Assembly (NCBI GenBank): GCA_963709505.1
Contig: CAVPXC010000005.1
Span: forward strand, 248,001 to 312,000
DNA from: CAVPXC01 sp963709505
Lineage (GTDB): Bacteria > Chloroflexota > Anaerolineae > JAAEKA01
Length of the DNA stretch: 64,000 bases
Direction of reading: 5' to 3'
Position numbers and translations under genes: made by a program
Shown: positions 40,000 through 48,489 of the stretch, piece by piece
How the letters are laid out: every line of letters begins with the position of its first letter
How positions within the stretch are numbered: the stretch's first letter is position 1
The notes under the pieces: generated by a model
Database searches by the model: none
Told to the model about the DNA's origin: nothing
What the model saw: only the letters and a program-made list of their open reading frames with translations

Positions 40000-40751
40000 A
40001 CCAGTTCTTGTCAATGGTGCGCGGGGTCGTGCTGTTGGACACGGGAACCTATGAGCGCCTGCGGGACCGCAAAGACGCCATGAAGCGCGGCGTGTTGATC
40101 CTGCTGGTGTGCTTCTTGGTTGCCGGCAGTTCACTGTTCCTGATCTCCCTGGTCAACAACGTCCGGCCTTTCACGATCGAGCAGGCAGACCAGGTGAAGC
40201 AGGAGATCCAGCAGACCTTTGAACAAGTGCAGCAGTTCATGCCGCCGGGCGATCAGTTCAGCCAGCTGTTCATGGACCAATTCCTGGAGAACTTCGAGTC
40301 CGGCCTGAAGATCGGTGTGGCGGTCGACAGCATTAAGTCGCCGCTGCCGCGCGGCATCGCCGGTTTCTTCGAGTCTATGGGAAGTTGGGTGACCCGGGCT
40401 TTTGCGCACCTGGGCGCCTGGCTGTTCTACGGGATCTGGGTGCTACTGTTCGCCAAGCTGATGGGCGGCTACGGTGGGGTCGATCGATTCCTGGGGGTGA
40501 CCGCGCTGTATGCCATCCCCAACGTCCTGGCGATTTTCGGCCCTATTCGGTGCATCGGCGGCCTGATTGGCCTGGTAGGCTGGATCTGGGGTGTGCTGAT
40601 CTACGTCAAAGCCGTGCAGGTGACCCAGCGCCTGACCGCGGGCAAGGCCATACTGGCCGCGATCCTGCCCGCGATGATCGTGTTGTTCGTCGTCGCCTTC
40701 TTTACGCTGTTGGGTGTGCTGGGCATCATCGCCAGCGCAGGGCAGCAATAG
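39996..40751 (+). CDS. Yip1-family membrane protein (second of two)
   Basis: 251 residues, ATG at 39996 in an ATGA overlap. It parallels the preceding gene: TGTYERLRDRKDAMKRGVLI, a first helix, a longer soluble loop (QADQVKQEIQQTFEQVQQ) and the helices FAKLMGGYGGVDRFLGVTAL and LIGLVGWIWGVLIYV. The paired, coupled arrangement suggests a hetero-oligomeric membrane complex (inference). Confidence 0.78.
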   Translation: MNQFLSMVRGVVLLDTGTYERLRDRKDAMKRGVLILLVCFLVAGSSLFLISLVNNVRPFTIEQADQVKQEIQQTFEQVQQFMPPGDQFSQLFMDQFLENFESGLKIGVAVDSIKSPLPRGIAGFFESMGSWVTRAFAHLGAWLFYGIWVLLFAKLMGGYGGVDRFLGVTALYAIPNVLAIFGPIRCIGGLIGLVGWIWGVLIYVKAVQVTQRLTAGKAILAAILPAMIVLFVVAFFTLLGVLGIIASAGQQ

Positions 40752-40768
40752 AATCCCCTTGGCGACAA

Positions 40769-40852
40769 AGAACGGACCTTTCTTCGGTGAAAGGTCCGTT
40801 CTGATGTTAGCAAGAAAGAACGGACCTTTCACGGAAGAAAGGTCCGTTCTTT
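40769..40852. terminator. Two tandem near-identical hairpins between convergent genes
   Basis: AGAACGGACCTTTC is paired with GAAAGGTCCGTTCT twice: 40769-40802 (loop TTCGGT at its centre) and 40815-40852 (loop ACGGAA, stem extended to 16 bp). They end both the Yip1-like operon and, in the other direction, the histidine kinase gene, whose last residues (KERTFLP) are encoded by the second hairpin. Confidence 0.7.
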
Positions 40853-42283
40853 GGGCAAGCCGCCGGCGCCGTTCAACTGGGGAAGCAGCACTTCGAAAGT
40901 CGACCCTTTGCCTAGCTCACTCTCGACCTCCAATGTGCCGCCGTGAGCTTCGGCAATTGACCTGGCGATACTGAGCCCGAGGCCACTGCCGCCCGCCTTG
41001 CGCGTGCGTGCGCGATCCACCCGCCAGAAGCGGTCGAAAATATGCGGCAAATCTTCGGATGCGATGCCAATGCCGGTGTCTGCCACACAAACGCGCACCC
41101 AGCCATCGGGCCGGAGGTTTAGGCTCAACGTGACCGTGCCGCCTTCGGGCGTATAGGCGATCGCGTTACTGACCAGGTTGAGCAACAACTGCTTGAGCCG
41201 GTCGGCGTCCCCTTGCACAAGCGCCTGGTCTTCGTGCCCCAAACGTACCTTCTGCCGGCCATTGGCCATCAGCTGCGCCTCGCGATAGACCTCCAACAAC
41301 ACCGTATCTACCTCAACTGGCTTCATGTGCAGCGTCAGGCCGCCTTCGGCCTCTGCCAGCAGCAACAGATCGCGAACCAGCCGGCTCATGCGTGCGACCT
41401 CGGCATCGATCGCTTCCAAGCTCTCCTGCAGCATGTGCGGATCCCGAGCTACGCCGCGCCGCAGCAGGTCGATGTTGCCCTGGATAGTTGCCAGCGGAGT
41501 GCGCAGCTCGTGCGAGACATCGGCCACGAGCTGGCGCTGTGTCTCGAACAGATCTTGAAGACGCTCCATCATGTCGTTGAAGGTCTCGGCCAATTGACCG
41601 ACCTCATCGTTGGGGTAGGCGCCCTCGATCCGCTGGTTGAGATCCTCGGCCAGGGCGATACGGCTGGTTGTCTCGGCGATCTGGTTCAAGGGCCGCAATG
41701 CCGTACCCGAGATCGCAGCACCACCCACAGCTGCCAGCACCAGCGCAATCCCGCTGCCTGCCAGCAGCGCCAACCGAACGGTCTCCAACATCTGCTGGAT
41801 GGGAGTCAGCGACTGCGCCACCTGTACCACAGCCGCGATATCGCCTGTTGGCGAGCGCACTGGCGCGCTATAAATGCGCAAGGTGTTTTCGCTATCCTGC
41901 CAGGTATAGAGGGCAGACTCGCCCTGAAGATTCCTCTGCTTGGTTGTGTCCGGCCACGGCAGACGCATGTCGCCCAAGTTAGGCGATGAATTGATCAACT
42001 CACCCGCAGCTGTGGTCGCCTGGGCAAAAACCTGGGAGGAGAGCACGATCGCCGTGGGCATTTGGGCCGCGGTTGGGTCGATGTTTTTTTCGAAGATCTT
42101 GACGATTTGCTCGGCCTGGCTGCGGATCGTGTCGTCCACCTGATTGGACAGAGCGCGCGCCAACACAGCGTGAAACACAAACGCAAACGTCAGCAGCATC
42201 AGCGCCAGCAGGATCGTGTACCAGAGGGTCAAACGAAAGCGCAGAGTCATTAATGGTTGGTCAGGTCTTGAGCGTGTGGGCAC
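40829..42283 (-). CDS. Sensor histidine kinase
   Basis: 484 residues from GTG 42283, or 473 from ATG 42250 (MTLRFRLTLWYTILLALMLL); neither has a strong Shine-Dalgarno sequence. Two membrane helices flank an extracytoplasmic sensor region of about 150 residues; then a HAMP domain (ALRPLNQIAETTSRIA), the H box VADVSHELRTPLATIQGN with the phospho-accepting His, the N box LLNLVSNAIAYTPEG and the G boxes VADTGIGIASEDLPHIF and GSGLGLSIARSIAEAHGG. It phosphorylates the response regulator encoded 72 nt upstream. The signal is unknown. Confidence 0.92.
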   Translation of the reverse strand: MPTRSRPDQPLMTLRFRLTLWYTILLALMLLTFAFVFHAVLARALSNQVDDTIRSQAEQIVKIFEKNIDPTAAQMPTAIVLSSQVFAQATTAAGELINSSPNLGDMRLPWPDTTKQRNLQGESALYTWQDSENTLRIYSAPVRSPTGDIAAVVQVAQSLTPIQQMLETVRLALLAGSGIALVLAAVGGAAISGTALRPLNQIAETTSRIALAEDLNQRIEGAYPNDEVGQLAETFNDMMERLQDLFETQRQLVADVSHELRTPLATIQGNIDLLRRGVARDPHMLQESLEAIDAEVARMSRLVRDLLLLAEAEGGLTLHMKPVEVDTVLLEVYREAQLMANGRQKVRLGHEDQALVQGDADRLKQLLLNLVSNAIAYTPEGGTVTLSLNLRPDGWVRVCVADTGIGIASEDLPHIFDRFWRVDRARTRKAGGSGLGLSIARSIAEAHGGTLEVESELGKGSTFEVLLPQLNGAGGLPKERTFLP

Positions 42284-42355
42284 ATCTCAACTGTGCATCC
42301 AGATCATTAATGCCAGGTGATACGCCAGTGAAAAAGGTCTAAGGAATCGCTGAGG

Positions 42356-43039
42356 CTACTCCTCGCGCAGCACGTAGCCGACTCCACGAACGGTGTGCAG
42401 CAGTCGAGGCTCGCCGTTGGCCTCCAACTTGGCGCGCAGATACCGGATGTAGACCTCGATGATATTGCTTTCGCCCCCGAAATCATAGTTCCAGATGCGG
42501 TCGTAAATCAGGTCCCGGGTCAGAACCTGGCGCGGGTTGCGGATGAAAAGCTCCAGGAGATCGAACTCCTTAGCAGTCAACTCGAGCCGCCGATCTCCGC
42601 GCAGGGCCTCCCGGCTGCTCGGATACAGGGTCAAATCCGCGAAATGCAGGATTTCCTGTCTGGCCGGCGCCTGACGCCGGCGAAGCAGCGCGCGGATACG
42701 GGCAAGCAGCTCTTCGAAGTGGAAATCCGCCTTGACCACGTAGTCGTCCGCCCCGCTATCCAGGCCCTGCACTTTGTCGCTTAACGTGCCGCGCGCGGTC
42801 AGCACCAGAATAGGCACATCGCTTGCCGCCCGCAGACGCCGGCACACCTCCAGCCCATCCAACGCTCCGGGCAGCATCAAGTCGAGCACCACCAGATCCG
42901 GCAGCCGATCGCGGGAATTGCTCAAAGCGGTCTCGCCATCACCGGCCAACTCCACCTGATATCCCTCGAAGATCAGGCCGCGCCGCAGCAAATCCGCCAT
43001 GCGTGGATCGTCTTCTACCACCAGAATGCGTTCAGACAT
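42356..43039 (-). CDS. OmpR/PhoB-type response regulator
   Basis: 227 residues, ATG at 43039. The receiver domain has the acidic pair D10/D11 and the phospho-acceptor D53 (VVLDLMLPG), the conserved Thr (LVLTAR) and Lys (DDYVVK). The C-terminal winged helix contains LTAKEFDLLELFIRNPRQVLTRDLIYDRIW and ends LLHTVRGVGYVLREE. Two one-residue insertions stand out: LPGALDG instead of LPGLDG, and VKADFHFEEL instead of VKPFDFEEL, so the usual Pro after the Lys is missing. It is co-directional with the histidine kinase and is its likely partner. Confidence 0.92.
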   Translation of the reverse strand: MSERILVVEDDPRMADLLRRGLIFEGYQVELAGDGETALSNSRDRLPDLVVLDLMLPGALDGLEVCRRLRAASDVPILVLTARGTLSDKVQGLDSGADDYVVKADFHFEELLARIRALLRRRQAPARQEILHFADLTLYPSSREALRGDRRLELTAKEFDLLELFIRNPRQVLTRDLIYDRIWNYDFGGESNIIEVYIRYLRAKLEANGEPRLLHTVRGVGYVLREE

Positions 43040-43142
43040 GGCGGGATTATAGCACCACAGCGCAACTTTGTCATGCCAGGCTGTCTGCGGCGAAGCACAC
43101 CTACACCGCACGCATATGCAGGTGTCCCGGACTGCCCTGCAA

Positions 43143-43172
43143 TTGTTCGTTGCAGCACTGTCAAGGTATAAT
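43143..43172 (+). promoter_or_regulatory. Probable promoter of the MoxR-DUF58 operon
   Basis: TTGTTC, 18 nt, TATAAT, about 45 nt upstream of the moxR-like start codon. Confidence 0.5.
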
Positions 43173-43218
43173 TGGTGTGCTATCATCTTTCCATCACCCT
43201 TTTGGAGAACCGAGTTTT

Positions 43219-44181
<963 letters not shown>

Positions 44182-44185
44182 AGCG

Positions 44186-44301
44186 GAGATTGCTTCGTCC
44201 GCTCCGCGGTCGCAACGGAATACTGTGCGAATCCGCTCGAAGTGACAGCAACTTGGCCCGTCATTGCGAGAAAGCCCTGGAATCGACGAAGCAATCCGAA
44301 A
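44186..44301. repeat. Inverted dispersed repeat between moxR-like and DUF58 genes
   Basis: GGAGATTGCTTCGTCCGCTC on the left and TCGACGAAGCAATCC on the right are imperfect inverses, enclosing GTCGCAA and CATTGCGAGAAAGC. This resembles the dispersed ATTGCTTCGTC...GACGAAGCAAT palindromes found in several bacterial genomes. It lies within a presumed operon. Confidence 0.65.
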
Positions 44302-44317
44302 CGGATGATCGAAAACC

Positions 44318-45643
44318 GTGCGTATCTCATGGTGGTTCATCGGACTGTGGCTGCTTTCGCTGGTCTTTGCGCTATTCTTCGCCGAGCGCAATCGCAGCGT
44401 GGCTGTTTCCGTAGCTTATCTGCTCACGGCCATTGTGGTTCTCTCGTTCCTCTGGTCTTGGCTCAATGTACGTTGGGTGCGCATCGGTCGGTATACGCGC
44501 TCGCGTCGATCCCAGGTGGGCCGCGTCGCCGAGGAGCAATTCGAAGTTGTCAACAGCGGCCGGTTGCCCAAGCTTTGGTTAGAAGTGCGAGACCACTCGG
44601 ACCTACCCCAGCATGACGCCAGCCGGGTGCTGGGTACCGTAGCAGCCCGTCATCGGCGGCGGTGGATGGTGCGTACCATGTGCTTGCAGCGCGGTCGATA
44701 TCGCCTGGGCCCGCTCACCCTGAAAAGCAGCGATCCGTTGGGCCTGTTTCCAAGAGAGCGCCAACTCCCGGCCACGTCGATCATGCTCGTCTATCCGGCC
44801 ACGCTTGACTTACCGGGCTTCACGCCGCCCGTGGGTATGCTGCCCGGTGGTGACGCCATGCGCAGACGCACGCATTACATCACCACCAACGTGTCGACTG
44901 TGCGCGACTACGTGCCCGGCGACAGCTTCAACCGAATCCACTGGCGCTCGACCGCTCGTACCGGCCGCATGATCGTCAAGGAATTCGAGCTGGATCCGAC
45001 CGCCGACATATGGATCGTGTTGGATTTGGATAAGGGCGCACACGCCGAGAGCCCGTGGAGTCCTCCGGAGCAGGAGGTAGGCCCGGCCGTTCTGCGCCAC
45101 GGCAGCGTGGGCCTTACCTTGCAGCCCAGCACGATGGAATACGCAGCGACGATTGCGGCCAGCCTGGCTCGGCATTTCGCCATGGAAGGCCGTTCGGTCG
45201 GGTTCGTAGCCTACGGAGAGCATCGCGAGCTCATTCAGGCCGATCGAGGCGAGCGACAGCTAACCAAGATCCTGGAAACCCTCGCGGTCATCAACCCTAC
45301 TGGCACGATCCCGTTTTCGCAGGTGTTGACCGCCGAGATGGAACATCTGCCGCGCCACACGACCGTGTTGGCCATCACGCCGTCCACCGACCGCACCTGG
45401 GTGGCAGCGATGCGCGACATACGCCGGCGCGGTGTGAACGGTCTCGCGGTGCTGTTGGCAGCGAACACCTTCGGCATGGCCCCGCCGTACCGGGAAACCC
45501 TGGCCGAGTTGCTTGCCAGCGGGATCCCGACGCACCTGGTGGCCAACGGACAGGACATAGCCATCGCGCTCAGCAAGCGCGTGACTTCGTTGGATGCGAC
45601 TTCCTTAACACCCGCCGGTGAACGGCAGGAGGAGAGACAATGA
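44318..45643 (+). CDS. DUF58 domain protein
   Basis: 441 residues from GTG 44318 (MRISWWFIGLWLLSLVFALF). Two N-terminal helices are followed by a beta domain and the DUF58 motif DYVPGDSFNRIHWRSTARTG, then a von Willebrand-like fold (DIWIVLDLDKG with the acidic Asp residues). DUF58 proteins accompany MoxR ATPases and are thought to act in envelope complex assembly. The stop overlaps the next start as ATGA. Confidence 0.88.
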   Translation: MRISWWFIGLWLLSLVFALFFAERNRSVAVSVAYLLTAIVVLSFLWSWLNVRWVRIGRYTRSRRSQVGRVAEEQFEVVNSGRLPKLWLEVRDHSDLPQHDASRVLGTVAARHRRRWMVRTMCLQRGRYRLGPLTLKSSDPLGLFPRERQLPATSIMLVYPATLDLPGFTPPVGMLPGGDAMRRRTHYITTNVSTVRDYVPGDSFNRIHWRSTARTGRMIVKEFELDPTADIWIVLDLDKGAHAESPWSPPEQEVGPAVLRHGSVGLTLQPSTMEYAATIAASLARHFAMEGRSVGFVAYGEHRELIQADRGERQLTKILETLAVINPTGTIPFSQVLTAEMEHLPRHTTVLAITPSTDRTWVAAMRDIRRRGVNGLAVLLAANTFGMAPPYRETLAELLASGIPTHLVANGQDIAIALSKRVTSLDATSLTPAGERQEERQ

Positions 45644-46039
45644 AAACACGGACAGTACTTCAAGCAAAACGGTTGGGCATCGTTAGCTGCAATGGCAGAA
45701 GACCTTCTCGACGACATCGTCCGGCGCATGGCTGACGACGATATCAGCGCGCTGGTCGTCACCAGCAAAGAGGGCCACCTTGACGGCATCATCACGCGCA
45801 GCGACATACTGCGCGCCTATGCTGAGTCGGAAACCTGGCGCGCGGATACGGTTGAACGGTACATGACGCGCAACGTGATCACCGTCACCCCGGACACCAA
45901 GCTCATCGATGCGGCGAACCTACTGGTGAACAAACATATCCACCGCGTGGTCATCGTTCGCGAAGAGGAAGACGGCAAACGGCCCATCGCCGTGATCTCC
46001 GACAGCGATCTGGTGTGCGACCTGGCGGATATGGCCTGA
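45640..46039 (+). CDS. CBS-domain pair protein, frameshift near the start
   Basis: About 132 residues. ATG 45640 overlaps the DUF58 stop (ATGA) and reads MKTRTVLQAKRLGIVS; then the frame must shift near 45688 to continue into AEDLLDDIVRRMADDDISAL. If there is no shift, translation could start at ATG 45692 with a truncated first CBS domain. The CBS motifs are DGIITRSDILRAYA and IAVISDSDLVCDL, with VERYMTRNVITVTPDTKLID opening the second. CBS pairs bind adenine nucleotides. Its operon position suggests it regulates the MoxR/DUF58 system. Confidence 0.75.
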
Positions 46040-46041
46040 GC

Positions 46042-46074
46042 AGAGAACTGCGGATTGCGGAGGCGCGGACCAGA
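46042..46074 (+). repeat. REP-like element, copy 6 (after the CBS gene)
   Basis: AGAGAACTGCGGATTGCGGA, then GGCGCGGACCAGA, starting 2 nt after the stop codon in the gene's orientation. Confidence 0.7.
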
Positions 46075-46087
46075 GTTGTCTTTGCGA

Positions 46088-46181
46088 TTGTTGCAGGTGG
46101 CGCAAGGTGGCAGGTGGCAAGTCGCAAGTCTTCTGCAACCTGCACCGTGCAACCTGCCACCCTGCAACCTGCAACAATCGC
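46088..46181. repeat. Converging 7-nt repeat tract, locus f (CBS-ftsY spacer)
   Basis: GCAGGTGGCGCAAGGTGGCA, continuing as GGTGGCAAGTCGCAAGTC, then TTC and the inverse copies TGCAACC TGCACCG TGCAACC TGCCACCC TGCAACC. Period about 7 nt; it follows the REP-like copy 6. Confidence 0.75.
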
Positions 46182-46245
46182 GGCGTTGCAACGCGGCCGC
46201 GCATGAGATATCAACCTAGATGTCAGTAGAAGACGAGAAAAATAA

Positions 46246-47196
46246 GTGCTAAAGCTATTTCGCCGATCGCAGGAAGAAGAGAAGGCCGACGAGCAGCGGC
46301 TGCACGACAGCCTGGAAAAGACTCGCGGCGGCCTCTTTGGCCGCCTTGGCAGCATCTTCCAGGCTAACGAAATCACCGAGGAGACCTGGGATGAGCTTGA
46401 AGAAACGCTCATCTTGGGCGATGTCGGCGCAGAAACCAGCGCAGCGCTGGTGGACCGCGTGCGTGCGCGCGTGAACAAAGAAGGCATCAAACGCTCCGAT
46501 CAGGCGCAGGGCGTGCTCAAACAGGAGATGTTGGCCATCCTGGGAGGCGCCGAGCAACCGATGGAGATCGACGAGCCGCGAATGCTTACCGTCGCGTTGG
46601 TTGTAGGCGTCAACGGCTCTGGCAAGACCACGAGCATCGCCAAGCTGGCTAAGCTGTACAAGGACCACGGCCGTAAGGTGGTGCTGGCGGCCGCTGACAC
46701 CTTCCGAGCCGCCGCAGTGCAACAGCTCCAGATCTGGGGCGAACGCGTGGGAGTCGACGTCATTGCCCAGGGTCAGGGTGCTGATCCCGGCGCGGTGGTC
46801 TATGATGCCATTCGGGCCTGTCAGGAAAGCCGCAAAGCCGATCTGTTGATCGTCGACACAGCCGGAAGGCTGCACACGAAGTTCAACCTGATGAAAGAAC
46901 TGGAGAAGGTCTACAACGTCTGTGCCCGCCAGGTGCACAAGGCGCCTCACGAGACCTTCCTGGTGCTGGATGCCACCACCGGACAAAACGCGCTGAGCCA
47001 GGCGCGTCACTTCAAGGAGGCGGTGCGAGTCAGCGGTGTCATTCTGACCAAGTTAGACGGCACAGCCAAAGGCGGTATCGTCTTTGCCATCGCCCAAGAG
47101 CTAGGCGTGCCGGTGCGCTTCGTCGGTACCGGTGAGAAAATGGACGATATGGCGCCGTTCGACGCCAAGGTGTTTGTCGATTCGCTGTTCGCGTAA
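46246..47196 (+). CDS. ftsY: Signal recognition particle receptor FtsY
   Basis: SRP receptor GTPase that delivers ribosomes making membrane proteins to the translocon. 316 residues from GTG 46246, with a short charged N-terminus. The NG domain has the P-loop GVNGSGKTT at 121-129, ADTFRAAAVQQL, the G3 motif DTAGR at 204-208 and G4 TKLD at 268-271, then GGIVFAIAQELGVPVRFVGTGE. It is followed 63 nt later by prfB on the same strand. Confidence 0.95.
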   Translation: MLKLFRRSQEEEKADEQRLHDSLEKTRGGLFGRLGSIFQANEITEETWDELEETLILGDVGAETSAALVDRVRARVNKEGIKRSDQAQGVLKQEMLAILGGAEQPMEIDEPRMLTVALVVGVNGSGKTTSIAKLAKLYKDHGRKVVLAAADTFRAAAVQQLQIWGERVGVDVIAQGQGADPGAVVYDAIRACQESRKADLLIVDTAGRLHTKFNLMKELEKVYNVCARQVHKAPHETFLVLDATTGQNALSQARHFKEAVRVSGVILTKLDGTAKGGIVFAIAQELGVPVRFVGTGEKMDDMAPFDAKVFVDSLFA

Positions 47197-47259
47197 GTTT
47201 CTCCCGGAAACGAGAATGCGGGCAGCGCATTGGTATAGAAAAGGAGTTGATGAGAAATC

Positions 47260-48376
47260 ATGGAAGAGACCAGGCTATTGCTTCAAGATTTGAGCGAGCG
47301 CATTGCTTCGCTCAGGGGGCGTCTTTGACGTCCCGGGCAAGCAAGAACTGATCGCACAGCTAGACCAGAAAGCGGCAGATCCAGGGATTTGGGAAGATCC
47401 ACAGACGGCTCAGCAGATGATGCGGCAGCTCTTCGAGCTGAAAGACACGGTAGCGGCATGGGATGGGCTGGTGCAGCGGGTGCAGGATGCACTTGAGTTG
47501 CTAGCGCTGGCCGAAGCTGAGCAGGACGGCGAAACGGCGGAGGCCCTTGCTGTCGACGCGGAAGAGATCGCCGCCGAGCTCGACAAGCGCGAGTTTGCGC
47601 TAGCCCTTAGCGGTTCGCACGACCGCGGCAGCGCGATCCTGGCCATCCACGCCGGCGCAGGCGGCACCGAGGCGCAAGACTGGGCCGAGATGCTGCAGCG
47701 CATGTACTTGCGCTGGGCCGAGCGCCGCGGCTACAACGCCAGCATCGCCGACCGCACCGAAGGCGAAGAAGCCGGCATCAAAAGCGTGACCGTTGAGATC
47801 GAGGGCGAGTGGGTGTACGGCTATCTCAGTTCGGAGCGGGGCGTGCACCGTCTGGTGCGCATCAGTCCCTTCGATTCGGCATCTCGTCGCCATACGTCGT
47901 TCGCTCTGGTGGAGGTGTTGCCGTTGCTCGATGATGACATCGAGATTGAGATCAATCCCGACGACATCAGAATGGACGTCTACCGGGCCGGCAGCGCCGG
48001 CGGCCAGCACATGCAGAAGAATTCCACCGCGGTGCGGCTGACCCACATTCCAACCGGCACGGTAGTAACCTGCCAGAACGAGCGCAGCCAGAGTCAGAAC
48101 CGCCAATCGGCAATGCGCGTGCTGCGCGGCAAGCTCTATGACATGGAGCTTCAGAAGCGCGAGGAGAAAATGGAGCGGCTCAAGGGCAAGCACGTAGAAA
48201 TGGGCTGGGGCAACCAAATCCGCTCTTACGTGCTGCAGCCATACCAGATGGTCAAGGATCTGCGCACGGACTACGAGGTTGGTAATCCGCAGACCGTACT
48301 GGATGGCAACCTGGATGGGTTCATGGAAGCCTGGCTAAAGGCCAGGGTCGGTGAAAGCGAAAACAGCAACAACTAA
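47260..48376 (+). CDS. prfB: Peptide chain release factor 2 with programmed +1 frameshift
   Basis: It recognises UGA and UAA stop codons. ATG 47260 with AAGGAG upstream encodes MEETRLLLQDLSERIASLRG, then R-L, followed by TGA at 47326-47328 within CTT TGA C. Just upstream is the internal Shine-Dalgarno-like AGGGGG. This is the conserved autoregulatory frameshift site of RF2; shifting +1 at CTT continues with DVPGKQELIAQLDQK. The long second frame carries the stop-recognition tripeptide SPF in RISPFDSASRRHTS and the catalytic GGQ in AGSAGGQHMQKNST. The full product is about 371 residues. The shift is a natural feature, unlike other breaks in this window. Confidence 0.96.
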
Positions 48377-48379
48377 GAG

Positions 48380-48424
48380 TTCAACCGCCTCGGCAGAGCA
48401 GCTGCCGGGGCGGTTGACTTTTTG
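48380..48424 (+). terminator. Intrinsic terminator after prfB
   Basis: TCAACCGCCTCGGCA pairs with TGCCGGGGCGGTTGA (one mismatch) around GAGCAGC, followed by CTTTTTG. Confidence 0.88.
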
Positions 48425-48489
48425 ACGGTGAGAGCGAGAGATGCTTTGCAAAGACCGGCCAAAGAGCGAAGTCAATACCGGACGAGCAC

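Noticed and set aside
42823..43218. Long N-terminal extension of the MoxR-like frame
   Set aside because: The extension is antisense to the response regulator; the internal ATG 43219 has GGAG upstream and begins the family's usual N-terminus.
47260..47328. prfB read as a truncated gene with an in-frame TGA
   Set aside because: The TGA lies in the conserved CTT TGA C site after AGGGGG, the known programmed frameshift of release factor 2.
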